From Carnobacterium divergens DSM 20623 (GTDB lineage: Bacteria; Bacillota; Bacilli; Lactobacillales; Carnobacteriaceae), in NCBI RefSeq assembly GCF_000744255.1, contig NZ_JQLO01000001.1, positions 62,001 through 126,000 on the forward strand: a stretch of DNA of 64,000 nucleotides. The letters run 5' to 3'. This document shows positions 17,656 through 26,333 of this stretch, piece after piece. Position 1 is the stretch's first letter, and each line of letters starts with the position of its first letter. The notes beneath the pieces were generated by a model. The model was not told the DNA's origin and searched no databases. It saw only the letters and a program-made list of their open reading frames with translations. Position numbers and translations under genes: made by a program.

Positions 17656-18183
17656 ATGAAAAAAGAAAAAATCGATATTGTAATCAGAGAAGCGATTCCA
17701 GATGATGCAAAAGAGGTGTTGCGCTTTTTAGAAGGTGTTGCGACAGAAACAGGCTTTCTTTCTTATGGTGCAGAAGGGTTAGCGATATCTGAAGAAGATG
17801 AAAAATATTTTATTGAAAACATTTTGAATTCTGAAAACAATTTATTGTTAGTAGCCATACTAGGTGAGCAAATAATCGGAACGGCAAGCGTTAAAGCGGA
17901 AGCAAAACCTAAAATGAAACATATAGGAGAAATTGGAATCTCGATTTCTAAGGATTTTTGGGGCTTTGGGCTAGGTACGATGCTGATGGAAGAACTCATT
18001 ATTTGGGCGGAAGAATCAAAGGTCATCAGACGCTTAGAATTGACGGTACAAGACCGAAACCAACGAGCTATTCATCTCTATGAGAAAATGGGCTTTGAGC
18101 AAGAGGGGCTATTAAAACGTGGTGTCTATGATGATGGGGAATATTTAGATGTTCAACTAATGAGCAAAATGATTGATGCCTAA
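17656..18183 (+). CDS. GNAT family N-acetyltransferase
   Basis: 175 residues. Acetyl-CoA motif SISKDFWGFGLGTMLMEELI and the RimI/RimL-like motif QDRNQRAIHLYEKMGFEQEG are clear; the tail YDDGEYLDVQLMSK is typical of RimL-like members. AAAGGAG precedes the ATG. In an operon with tsaE and closed by a terminator. Could modify a ribosomal protein or a small molecule; the acceptor is not determined. Confidence 0.88.
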   Translation: MKKEKIDIVIREAIPDDAKEVLRFLEGVATETGFLSYGAEGLAISEEDEKYFIENILNSENNLLLVAILGEQIIGTASVKAEAKPKMKHIGEIGISISKDFWGFGLGTMLMEELIIWAEESKVIRRLELTVQDRNQRAIHLYEKMGFEQEGLLKRGVYDDGEYLDVQLMSKMIDA

Positions 18184-18221
18184 AAAAACGACCAAATCTT
18201 TGAGATTTGGTCGTTTTTTTT
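18184..18221. terminator. Bidirectional terminator after the tsaE operon
   Basis: AAACGACCAAATCT pairs with AGATTTGGTCGTTT and is bounded by A- and T-runs; also ends the converging exonuclease gene. Confidence 0.92.
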
Positions 18222-18753
18222 ATACGTGTTTTACTAATTTTTTTAAAGGTTCTGTGCCAAAATTATTTTCTAAATGCAATAAAATAGTCGCACAAGCATT
18301 GCTGTCATCTAATGCATAGTGGTGATTTTCTAAGTTGATACCAAAATGATCACAGACAGTGTTTAGCTTATGATTAGGTAGTTCCGTTAAGAGTCTACGA
18401 CTTGATTGAACGGTACATAGTGTTTGGAAATGAGGGCGTTCAATTTCATAGTAGTCAAGACAGCCATTTAAAACCCCTTGATCAAAAGGTAAATTATGAG
18501 CTACAATCAATTTGTTTTCTTTGAAACAGGGCTTCATATCGTCCCATACTTTTGCAAAGTTTGGCGCATTTGCTACATCCCGTTCGTGGATGCCGTGAAC
18601 TTGGACATTACGCCAGAAAAAAGGAGTCTCAGGTTTAATCAGTGTGTAATAGTTATCAACGATTTGACTGTTACGAACCACTGTTAAAGCTACTGAACAA
18701 GCACTATGTCGTTCATGGTTAGCTGTTTCAAAATCCAGTGCAACAAAATTCAT
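18220..18753 (-). CDS. DnaQ-like DEDDh 3'-5' exonuclease
   Basis: 177 residues from the ATG at 18753, which has GAGGTG 7 bases ahead; an upstream ATG would add 10 residues without such a site. Exo I FVALDFETAN (Asp, Glu), Exo II IVAHNLPFD, and Exo III HYALDDSNACA (His, Asp) give the full DEDDh set. A stand-alone exonuclease domain like those of the epsilon-subunit family or a small RNase T-like enzyme. Role in DNA repair or RNA trimming not resolved. Confidence 0.88.
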   Translation of the reverse strand: MNFVALDFETANHERHSACSVALTVVRNSQIVDNYYTLIKPETPFFWRNVQVHGIHERDVANAPNFAKVWDDMKPCFKENKLIVAHNLPFDQGVLNGCLDYYEIERPHFQTLCTVQSSRRLLTELPNHKLNTVCDHFGINLENHHYALDDSNACATILLHLENNFGTEPLKKLVKHV

Positions 18754-18844
18754 TTTTTTCACCTCAAAACAAGTTTCTTTCATACCTAATAGTATAAACT
18801 TTTTACTAAGGAAATACTAGTTATGAAAAAGAAAAGAACCACGT

Positions 18845-19147
18845 CTAGCGATTAAATTTCTTATGAGGATAGTGTAAACCTTTATATTGAAATGAGGTAG
18901 TTAATTTTTGTTTAAGTTGATACTGTTTAACAACTAATTGTTTTCGTTCGTTAGGAAGAACTTCTAGTAGCAAAAAACTTCCATTTTTCACTTCATATAG
19001 AAAGTTAAAGGCTTTTTGTCCAGCAATCAAGCAATTATAAGGTTTATCTTTATGCTCCAAAGTAAAACGAGCGAAAGGCGTACCAGTTGAAGTACTGATG
19101 ATTTTGATATCCGAAATAACTTTCCCGTGGATTTGATAGGTTTTCAT
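18845..19147 (-). CDS. Small single-stranded DNA-binding (SSB-like OB-fold) protein
   Basis: 100 residues from the ATG at 19147, which follows AGGAGGAACTCAT. IHGKVISDIKIISTSTGTPFARFTLEH matches the first strands of SSB OB-folds, but the protein lacks the long acidic C-terminal tail of housekeeping SSB. It instead ends in a basic segment (KGLHYPHKKFNR). Monocistronic, next to the exonuclease gene in the same orientation. Possibly an auxiliary SSB. Confidence 0.65.
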   Translation of the reverse strand: MKTYQIHGKVISDIKIISTSTGTPFARFTLEHKDKPYNCLIAGQKAFNFLYEVKNGSFLLLEVLPNERKQLVVKQYQLKQKLTTSFQYKGLHYPHKKFNR

Positions 19148-19247
19148 ATGAGTTCCTCCTAACAAGTTAAAATAGTTAAAACTATTATACGAACAAACGT
19201 TCCTTTTGTAAAGCGAAATCCTAAAAAATTTTTATTTGAAATGTTCC

Positions 19248-19278
19248 TTGACATGTAATGCATTACACAGATTATAGT
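19248..19278 (+). promoter_or_regulatory. Promoter with perfect 14-bp palindromic operator (GH4 gene)
   Basis: -35 TTGACA (19248-19253), palindrome TGTAATGCATTACA (19254-19267) in the spacer, and -10 TATAGT (19273-19278); the spacer is 19 bases. Very similar to the promoter at 42436. A repressor bound here would block RNA polymerase. Confidence 0.75.
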
Positions 19279-19289
19279 AAAGACAGGAA

Positions 19290-19303
19290 AGAAAACGCTT
19301 TAA
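19290..19303 (+). promoter_or_regulatory. Candidate cre (CcpA) site before the GH4 gene
   Basis: AGAAAACGCTTTAA matches the cre consensus TGWAANCGNTNWCA at 12 of 14 positions and lies between the -10 and the start codon, as expected for roadblock catabolite repression. Confidence 0.55.
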
Positions 19304-19319
19304 TAATAGGAGGATTTTT

Positions 19320-20714
19320 ATGACAAGAGATGCATTGAAGATTGTAACTATTGGTGGCGGTTCAAGTTATACACCAGAATTGATTGAAGGGTATATTAAA
19401 CGTAAAGATGAATTACCCATTAAAGAAATTTGGCTTGTAGATATTGAAGAAGGCAAAGAAAAGCTTGCAATTGTTGGTGAGATGGCTAAACGGATGGTAA
19501 AAGCAGCGGGGCTTCCTTGGACAGTTCATTTAACATTAAACCGTCGTGAAGCTTTAAAAGATGCCGATTATGTTTCAACACAATTCCGTGTGGGTTTATT
19601 AAATGCTCGAATCAAAGATGAACGAATTCCTTTATCTCATGGTGTTTTAGGTCAAGAAACCAATGGCGCGGGTGGAATGTTCAAAGCCTTTAGAACGATT
19701 CCAGTGATTTTAGATATTATTAAAGATATGGAAGAATTATGTCCAGACGCATGGTTGGTGAACTTTACTAATCCAGCTGGAATGGTGACAGAAGCAGCAA
19801 TCAAGCATGGTGGATGGAAAAAAACAGCTGGCTTATGTAATGTTCCGATTGGACATCGTAAACAAGCTGCTGAAAAATTAAATTTACCAGAAGATGAGTT
19901 GTTCTTTAAATTTGCAGGAATTAATCATTTCCATTGGCATCGTGTTTGGGATAAAACAGGAAAAGAACGGACAGCTGAATTGATTGATCTGATTTATGGA
20001 CCGCAAAGTGAAACAGAAAGTCATTTGAAAAACATTCACAACGTGCCATTCCATTATGAACAAATTAAAGATTTAGGAATGTTGCCATGTGGCTATCATC
20101 GTTATTACTATATTGAAGACGAAATGTTAGAACATTCAATTGAAGAATTTAAAAAGGGTGAGACAAGAGCACAAGTGGTCAAAGCAACAGAGGCTCGTTT
20201 ATTTGAACTTTATAAAGATCCTAATTTAGATTATAAACCGAAAGAATTAGAAGAACGTGGGGGTACTCACTATAGTGATGCTGCTTGTGAACTGATTGCT
20301 TCGATTCAAAATGACAAACGTACAGATATGGTTGTTTCAACAGCTAATAATGGAACGATTACAGATTTACCATATGATTGTATTGTTGAAGTATCGGGAC
20401 CCGTTACAAGTCACGGACCAGAGCCTTACAACTGGGGAGCGTTCCCACCAGCAGCAAGAGGTATTATTCAAATGATGAAAGGGATGGAAGAAACCGTTAT
20501 TCGTGCCGCGATTGATGGCGATTATGGCACAGCGTTACATGCCTTTACAGTGAATCCCTTAGTACCAGGTGGAGTGATGGCTAAAACATTATTGGATGAA
20601 TTATTAGTTGCCCATAAGGAACATTTGCCACAATTTGCTGAAAAAATTAATGAAATTGAAGCAACACAACCTGAAACAGTAGCGTATGTTTCTCATCTAA
20701 TGGAAAGTAATTAA
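19320..20714 (+). CDS. licH: 6-phospho-beta-glucosidase, glycoside hydrolase family 4
   Basis: 464 residues, typical GH4 length. Hydrolyses PTS-imported phospho-beta-glucosides by an NAD- and divalent-metal-dependent redox mechanism. N-terminal dinucleotide fold VTIGGGSSYTPELIEG; metal-binding Cys in GLCNVPIGH and His in INHFHWHRVW; QETNGAGGMFKAFRTIPV and NFTNPAGM are GH4 hallmarks of the CelF/LicH subgroup. AGGAGG precedes the ATG. No PTS genes adjoin, so substrate entry is encoded elsewhere. Its promoter carries an operator-like palindrome and a cre-like site, suggesting specific induction and glucose repression. Confidence 0.92.
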   Translation: MTRDALKIVTIGGGSSYTPELIEGYIKRKDELPIKEIWLVDIEEGKEKLAIVGEMAKRMVKAAGLPWTVHLTLNRREALKDADYVSTQFRVGLLNARIKDERIPLSHGVLGQETNGAGGMFKAFRTIPVILDIIKDMEELCPDAWLVNFTNPAGMVTEAAIKHGGWKKTAGLCNVPIGHRKQAAEKLNLPEDELFFKFAGINHFHWHRVWDKTGKERTAELIDLIYGPQSETESHLKNIHNVPFHYEQIKDLGMLPCGYHRYYYIEDEMLEHSIEEFKKGETRAQVVKATEARLFELYKDPNLDYKPKELEERGGTHYSDAACELIASIQNDKRTDMVVSTANNGTITDLPYDCIVEVSGPVTSHGPEPYNWGAFPPAARGIIQMMKGMEETVIRAAIDGDYGTALHAFTVNPLVPGGVMAKTLLDELLVAHKEHLPQFAEKINEIEATQPETVAYVSHLMESN

Positions 20715-20715
20715 A

Positions 20716-20757
20716 AAAAAATCCTGTTCGTGAAATTTCACGAACAGGATTTTTTTA
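20716..20757. terminator. Bidirectional terminator
   Basis: AAATCCTGTTCGTGAAA pairs with TTTCACGAACAGGATTT, a perfect stem flanked by A- and T-runs; serves licH and the P-type ATPase. Confidence 0.95.
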
Positions 20758-23388
20758 TTTAAGTTTATTTGTAATGATTTTTGTAATTTCCATTAAAATG
20801 ACAGCTCCAAGTGCAAGACCAGCAGCAACAAGCCATTGATCCCAACCAAAGTTCGCTGGAATAGAGAAGATTTCACGAACACCTGGTAAGACAGTAAAGG
20901 CGTAAAGTACCGAACAAACCCCAACTGCTAATAAAACATATTTGTTACTGAAGAAACCAGCACCAAAAGCTGTTTGAGTATTTGAACGTGCTGCAAAAGT
21001 TTGTAACGTTCTTGCTAAAATCAAGGTTGTAAAGGCCATTGCGATACTCATTTCATTGGAATAACTTAGTCCAATGTATTGTGAAATAATCACGGCAATC
21101 CCAATCAAGATTCCACGATAAAGGACAGATTTTAAGGTGTCACCAGCAAAGATGCCTTCATTTACATCTCTTGGCTTACGGTCCATTACGTCAGGCTCAG
21201 CTTTTTCCATTCCTAGTGCAATTGCAGGTAAGGAATCATTTACTAAGTTAATAAATAGAAGTTGAAGAGCAGTAAACGGGTTCACCCAATCCATTACTAA
21301 AGCCGCAATGATTGCAATAATTGCCCCTAAGTTTCCTGCGAATAGATAGGCAATGGCTTTTTTGATGTTATCAAAGACATTTCGTCCAACTTCAACAGCA
21401 CTGATAATTGAAACAAAGTTATCATCTGTTAACACCATTGCTGCAGCGTCCTTAGCAACGTCTGTTCCACTACCCATTGCAATTCCGATGTCTGCTTGTT
21501 TTAAAGCAGGAGCGTCGTTTACACCATCACCAGTCATTGCAGTGATATTGCCTTTTTTCTGCCAAGCACGAACAATTCTTATTTTATTTTCAGGAGAAAC
21601 ACGGGCATAGACAGAAATTTTTTCTAATTTAGCATCCAATTCATCATCAGATAAAGCATCTAATTCTTGACCTGTTAAGGCGATATCATCCTCTGCCATT
21701 AAACCAATTTCACGTCCAATTGCTTTAGCAGTCGTTTTATGGTCACCTGTAATCATAACGGTGTGGATACCGGCTTTATTCGCTTCGTCAATCGCTGCAT
21801 AAACGGCTTCACGAGGAGGATCAATCATTGCCGTAATCCCAACTAAGATTAAGTCGTGTTCGGCATCTGCATCTAAAGTATTGTCTTTGCTGAACGGTTT
21901 GTAAGCATAAGCTAAGACACGCAACGCACGATTTGAAAATTCTTCATTTTGTGTTGAAAAACGAGTTAATAATTCATCTGTCAAAGGCACCACTTCGCCG
22001 TCTAATAAGACACTAGTACAACGATTAAAGACCACGTCAGGTCCACCTTTAGTCAATAAAACGCGTTCGTTGTCAATCGTATGAATAGTGGACATCAATT
22101 TACGATCTGAATCAAAAGGCAATTCATCTTCACGAGGGAATTTTGAACGTAAGTTTTGGTAAGGTAAATTCAATTTATTGCTGTATGCAATTAAGGCTAC
22201 CTCTGTGGGGTCTCCAATTTCTTGACCTTCTTCACTGATACCAGAGTCATTACATAAAACCGCAATTTCGATTAAACGATTTTCTGAAATAGACCACGAA
22301 GTAGGATCAGCGTTGAAATCACCTGTTTGACCATTTGGTAAATAATAATCTACGACAGTCATTTTATTTTGAGTTAGGGTTCCTGTTTTATCTGTACAAA
22401 TGACACTAGTTGAGCCTAATGTTTCAACAGCAGGTAACTTACGAATAATCGCATGTTTTTTTGCCATTTTATTAGTACCGACTGAAAGAACAATTGTAAC
22501 AATTGATTGCAATGCTTCAGGAATTGCTGCAACAGCTACGGCAACAGCAAACATAAAGGCATGGATGATTTCAGTTGTTAAATCTTTTGGCTCACCAAGA
22601 TAAATACGAACAGCTTGGATGGCAAAAATCAAAACACATAAAACTAAAATTCCAACCCCTAATTTTTTACTAAAAGCATCTAATTTAACTTGTAGAGGAG
22701 TAGCTTTATTACTAGCGCTATCAAGCAGACTTGCAACTTTACCAATCTCGGTATTATTAGCAGTACCGGTTACAACGAAAAGTCCACGACCATAAACGAC
22801 CATTGAACCACTATAAACCATATTAAAGCGGTCGCCTAATGGCACTTCACCTTCAATTGTTTTAGTGTCTTTTTCGACGGGAACAGATTCACCTGTCAGC
22901 ATGCCTTCATCCACACGCAAAGAACCGGATTCTAACAAGCGACCGTCTGCAGGTACATAATCGCCAGCATCTAGAAGAACAATATCACCAACTACGATTT
23001 CTCTAGCAGGAATAACTTCTTTAACGCCATTACGTACGACTTTTGCAAGAGGAGCGGACAGTTGTTTTAAAGCATCTAGTGAACCTTCAGCTTTCTTTGT
23101 TTGAATCACACTTACAATTGAATTAACCATCAGTACTGCAAAAATAATCAAAGACTCCATTACATCTCCAAGTGCCATTTGAATGACTGCTACAATTAGT
23201 AAGACAATTACCATTGCATCCTTGAAAGTACCTAGAAATAATTTTAAAGCAGAATCGGTTGTTTTAGTTTTTAGTTCATTGAAACCATCTTTTTCTTGAC
23301 GTTTTTTAACCGCGCTGTTTTGTAGTCCGTCAATAGAACTAGTTAGATCTTTTAATATTTTTTCCTCATCTTGTTGATAAAATGACAA
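20755..23388 (-). CDS. Cation-transporting P-type ATPase, calcium (P2A) type
   Basis: About 877 residues. All P2-type landmarks are present: N-terminal cation ATPase domain, TGES-type actuator motif (LTGESVPVE), the phosphorylated Asp in DKTGTLTQNKM, KGGPDVV nucleotide site, TGDH and GDGVNDAPALK hinge, and ten predicted membrane helices. The M4 motif reads IPEALQS. The best fit is SERCA/PMR1-like bacterial Ca2+ pumps such as Listeria LMCA1. Start: a GTG at 23397 abuts its AAAGG site, so the TTG at 23388, seven bases downstream of AAAGGG, is preferred. Likely exports Ca2+ (or Mn2+). Monocistronic. Confidence 0.88.
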   Translation of the reverse strand: MSFYQQDEEKILKDLTSSIDGLQNSAVKKRQEKDGFNELKTKTTDSALKLFLGTFKDAMVIVLLIVAVIQMALGDVMESLIIFAVLMVNSIVSVIQTKKAEGSLDALKQLSAPLAKVVRNGVKEVIPAREIVVGDIVLLDAGDYVPADGRLLESGSLRVDEGMLTGESVPVEKDTKTIEGEVPLGDRFNMVYSGSMVVYGRGLFVVTGTANNTEIGKVASLLDSASNKATPLQVKLDAFSKKLGVGILVLCVLIFAIQAVRIYLGEPKDLTTEIIHAFMFAVAVAVAAIPEALQSIVTIVLSVGTNKMAKKHAIIRKLPAVETLGSTSVICTDKTGTLTQNKMTVVDYYLPNGQTGDFNADPTSWSISENRLIEIAVLCNDSGISEEGQEIGDPTEVALIAYSNKLNLPYQNLRSKFPREDELPFDSDRKLMSTIHTIDNERVLLTKGGPDVVFNRCTSVLLDGEVVPLTDELLTRFSTQNEEFSNRALRVLAYAYKPFSKDNTLDADAEHDLILVGITAMIDPPREAVYAAIDEANKAGIHTVMITGDHKTTAKAIGREIGLMAEDDIALTGQELDALSDDELDAKLEKISVYARVSPENKIRIVRAWQKKGNITAMTGDGVNDAPALKQADIGIAMGSGTDVAKDAAAMVLTDDNFVSIISAVEVGRNVFDNIKKAIAYLFAGNLGAIIAIIAALVMDWVNPFTALQLLFINLVNDSLPAIALGMEKAEPDVMDRKPRDVNEGIFAGDTLKSVLYRGILIGIAVIISQYIGLSYSNEMSIAMAFTTLILARTLQTFAARSNTQTAFGAGFFSNKYVLLAVGVCSVLYAFTVLPGVREIFSIPANFGWDQWLVAAGLALGAVILMEITKIITNKLK

Positions 23389-23558
23389 ATGGGACACCCT
23401 TTCAAAAATAATATTTTGGTTTGTACTGATAAATAAAAAGCTTACCTAAAAACATCAAGTTAATCGAAAAATAATCCAAACAATTAGTTTCTAATTATCA
23501 ATCGTATTATTTTTACCGCATAAGAAATACTATCATATAAAAGCAGTAGAAACAAGCT

Positions 23559-23583
23559 ATATTCCTTAGTTAATAAGGAATAT
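23559..23583. repeat. Perfect 10-bp inverted repeat upstream of the P-type ATPase
   Basis: ATATTCCTTA-GTTAA-TAAGGAATAT lies ~175 bases upstream of the ATPase start. No T-run follows on either strand, so it is more likely an operator or chance AT-rich palindrome than a terminator. Confidence 0.4.
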
Positions 23584-23629
23584 CTTACAGATAAAGAATA
23601 GGTTAATTGATTAAAAATAAACGATGTTT

Positions 23630-23667
23630 ATAAAAATAAGATTCGAGAGGGTTCTCAAATCTTATTT
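23630..23667 (-). terminator. exoIII terminator
   Basis: On the minus strand AAATAAGATTTGAGA pairs with TCTCGAATCTTATTT (one mismatch), followed by T-rich sequence; lies right after the stop. Confidence 0.8.
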
Positions 23668-24423
23668 CTATAAGTTGATTTCCAATTCAACTGGGCAATG
23701 ATCGCTGCCTAAAATGTCATTGTGGATTTTTGCTGAAATTAATTGAGCTTTTAATTTTTCAGAGACACAGAAATAATCGATGCGCCATCCGGCGTTGTTT
23801 GCCCTTGCATTGAAGCGATAGCTCCACCAAGAATAAGCGCCCTCTAGATCTGGATAAAAATAACGGAATGTGTCAATAAATCCTTCGTTTAAAAAATCAG
23901 TGAATTTTTGACGTTCTTCATCAGAAAATCCAGCATTTTTTCGATTGGTTTTCCAATTTTTTAAATCAATATTTTCGTGGGCTACATTTAAATCGCCACA
24001 CATAATAACGGGTTTGTCTTGATTTAAGGTTAATAAGTATGCTAAAAAGTCTTCTTCCCACGTCATGCGATAATCTAAACGTTTGAGTTCGTTTTGTGAA
24101 TTAGGCGTATAGACAGTTACAACATAATAGTCAGAATAACGCAGTGTGATAACGCGGCCCTCTTGATCATGCTCTTCTTTTCCTAAGCCGTAAAAAACTT
24201 CTAAAGGTTCATGTTTGGTGAAAATGGCAGTTCCTGAATAGCCTTTTTTAACCGCATAGTTCCAATATTGGAAATAGCCTGGTAAGTCCAAATCAATTTG
24301 TCCTTCTTGAAGTTTTGTTTCTTGTAAGCAGAAAAAATCGGCATCAAGTGTATTAAAAATATCAACAAAGCCTTTTTTGACTACAGCACGTAACCCGTTG
24401 ACGTTCCATGAAATCAATTTCAT
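23668..24423 (-). CDS. exoA: Exodeoxyribonuclease III / AP endonuclease
   Basis: 251 residues from the ATG at 24423, preceded by AAGAGGTG; a longer in-frame start lacks a site. Repairs abasic sites in [20 protein letters not shown] (metal-binding Glu), [34 protein letters not shown] and the catalytic tail [10 protein letters not shown] cover all ExoIII motifs and match the Gram-positive ExoA subgroup. Monocistronic. Confidence 0.95.
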   Translation of the reverse strand: MKLISWNVNGLRAVVKKGFVDIFNTLDADFFCLQETKLQEGQIDLDLPGYFQYWNYAVKKGYSGTAIFTKHEPLEVFYGLGKEEHDQEGRVITLRYSDYYVVTVYTPNSQNELKRLDYRMTWEEDFLAYLLTLNQDKPVIMCGDLNVAHENIDLKNWKTNRKNAGFSDEERQKFTDFLNEGFIDTFRYFYPDLEGAYSWWSYRFNARANNAGWRIDYFCVSEKLKAQLISAKIHNDILGSDHCPVELEINL

Positions 24424-24605
24424 TTTGGCACCTCTTTTATATAGTAATAAGTTTATTGTATTTAAAGAGAGAAAAGAATGCAAAGTAATAATGGAGCTCC
24501 AACAAACAAAATTAATGTCACATGAATTAATTCTATTATTGTTTCACTAAATAATTTGGTAGAATAAAGAGAACGGTAGTATAGTTAGAAATGAGGATGA
24601 AAAAA

Positions 24606-25523
24606 ATGAAAAAAATAGGTGTAATTGGATTAGGTGGAATTGCTCAGAAGGCTTATTTACCAGTAATGATGACGATGAGTGATGAAGTCGATTGGCATTT
24701 TTATACACGAAATCAAGAAAAATTAGCAAAAATTGGCAAACAGTACCGTGTGGAGAAGCTTTATTCAACCATTGAACAGCTGATTGAAAGTGGTATTACA
24801 ATGGCATTTGTTCATACGGCTACCGAAACCCACGGTCAAATAATCAAACAATTACTAGAAAATAAGATTCATGTGTATGTGGATAAACCGATTAGTGAGA
24901 ACCTTGAAGAAGTAAAAGAATTGATGGAATTAGCTTCTGAAAAAAAAGTGCAATTAGTAACAGGTTTTAATCGTCGCTTTGCGCCAATGATTCAAAAACT
25001 AAAAGCCGTACCAGAAAAAAATATGCTCTTTATTCAAAAGAACAAAACGAACAGTCAAACAAAAGTGCAACGAGGAATTTATGATATGTTTATCCATGTG
25101 TTAGATACAGCCGTTTATTTATTAGATGAACCGATTTTAAAAACATCGTATCATTTGAAAACAGAAGGAGAGTATCTCAAAAATTGTGTAATGGAAATCA
25201 TTACTGAAAATTCAATTTGCATAGCCTCTATGAACTACATGTCGGGAGCGAATACAGAAACAGCTGAAGTGATGTCAACTGTTGGTGGAACCCATCGAGT
25301 GGTTAATTTAACGGAATATGAAGGCAATCAGAATGGTGAAAAAACGATAATTGAATTTGGCGATTGGGAAACAACTTTGGAAAAAAGAGGATTTGCTCCA
25401 ATTATTCGTAAATTTATTGAAGGAGTTGAAACGGGTGAAGCAGCTGTGTCAATGGATTCAGCGTTAACTAGTCATCAACTGTGTCAAAAAATTGTGAATG
25501 GAGAAATTAAACATACGTTATAA
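24606..25523 (+). CDS. Gfo/Idh/MocA family NAD(P)-dependent oxidoreductase
   Basis: 305 residues; the ATG at 24606 is favoured because GAGGA sits 8 bases upstream, while earlier in-frame ATGs overlap that site. N-terminal Rossmann motif IGVIGLGGIAQKAYLP, then VHTATETHGQ and the EKP-like motif VYVDKPISEN, then the C-terminal dehydrogenase domain starting at GFNRRFAPM. Members oxidise sugars, inositols or related compounds; the substrate is not predictable. Monocistronic. Confidence 0.85.
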   Translation: MKKIGVIGLGGIAQKAYLPVMMTMSDEVDWHFYTRNQEKLAKIGKQYRVEKLYSTIEQLIESGITMAFVHTATETHGQIIKQLLENKIHVYVDKPISENLEEVKELMELASEKKVQLVTGFNRRFAPMIQKLKAVPEKNMLFIQKNKTNSQTKVQRGIYDMFIHVLDTAVYLLDEPILKTSYHLKTEGEYLKNCVMEIITENSICIASMNYMSGANTETAEVMSTVGGTHRVVNLTEYEGNQNGEKTIIEFGDWETTLEKRGFAPIIRKFIEGVETGEAAVSMDSALTSHQLCQKIVNGEIKHTL

Positions 25524-25527
25524 ACCT

Positions 25528-25577
25528 GTAAAAGCCTTTATGATTTCGCTCTAAAAAGAAATCATGGAGGCTTTTAC
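25528..25577. terminator. Long hairpin between converging genes
   Basis: GTAAAAGCCTTTATGATTTC pairs with GAAATCATGGAGGCTTTTAC (20-base arms, two mismatches), overlapping the end of the YdcF-like gene. T-runs are poor on both sides, so termination efficiency is uncertain. Confidence 0.6.
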
Positions 25578-26143
25578 CAATCCTTCAAAATCCCATAAGG
25601 CAATGCTAAAAATTCACGACAATAGCTTTTAAAGGTAGCAGAGCTAGTTGATTTTGCAGGCAGTCCGCTAGCATTGATACCTGCACGCTTAGCCAACATC
25701 AACGCGCGGTACATGTGGAAATCACTTGTTACGATTACAACATGATTTGAATGGAGCCATTTTTTTGAATTAGCGATATTTTCTTCTGTGCGTGTTGAGC
25801 GGTCTTCTTTTTGAATACGTTTTTCGTCAATACCATGAGCAATTAAATACTGCTCCATCACGTTTGCTTCGGTATCTGATTCATCAGGTCCTTGTCCACC
25901 GCTGACAATAACTTTAGTAGTGGGGTTTTCTTTTAAATAGGGAAGACTAGCATCTAATCTTTCTTGTAGCACTTTGCTTGGTACTGCTGGATTTCCTCGA
26001 ACTTGTGCACCTAAAATAAGCATGGTTTCTATATTTTTTTCGGGTATTTTTCTTGTTCCTGAAAAAATTAAACTTCCTATTATTATTAAAATTACTAGTA
26101 ATAGAGGGATTCCAAAAAGAAAGATTTTTTTTATCCATTTCAT
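25574..26143 (-). CDS. YdcF/SanA-like DUF218 envelope protein
   Basis: 189 residues from the ATG at 26143 (AGGTGG upstream; an upstream GTG overlaps that site). One N-terminal membrane segment (residues ~6-25) followed by a DUF218 domain: ILGAQVRGNPAVPSKVLQERLDAS, VSGGQGPDESDTEA, DRSTRTEENI, VVIVTSDFHMYRAL. SanA/YdcF members affect envelope barrier functions and vancomycin sensitivity at high temperature in enterobacteria; the enzymatic role is unproven. Likely extracytoplasmic domain anchored by the N-terminus. Confidence 0.85.
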   Translation of the reverse strand: MKWIKKIFLFGIPLLLVILIIIGSLIFSGTRKIPEKNIETMLILGAQVRGNPAVPSKVLQERLDASLPYLKENPTTKVIVSGGQGPDESDTEANVMEQYLIAHGIDEKRIQKEDRSTRTEENIANSKKWLHSNHVVIVTSDFHMYRALMLAKRAGINASGLPAKSTSSATFKSYCREFLALPYGILKDW

Positions 26144-26333
26144 TATTTCCACCTACTTATCTGTTTTTCTCTATAGTTTAACAAATAAATTTAAAGAAAA
26201 ACATAAGATATTTTAATTTAGACTAAAAGGTTTCCTTTTCTAAAGAATTACAAAGAAATGGTAGAGATTCTTTTCAAAGCAGAAGCAAAATGGTACTATT
26301 ATATGGATGAAACTAAGAGTGGAGAGGTAAATC

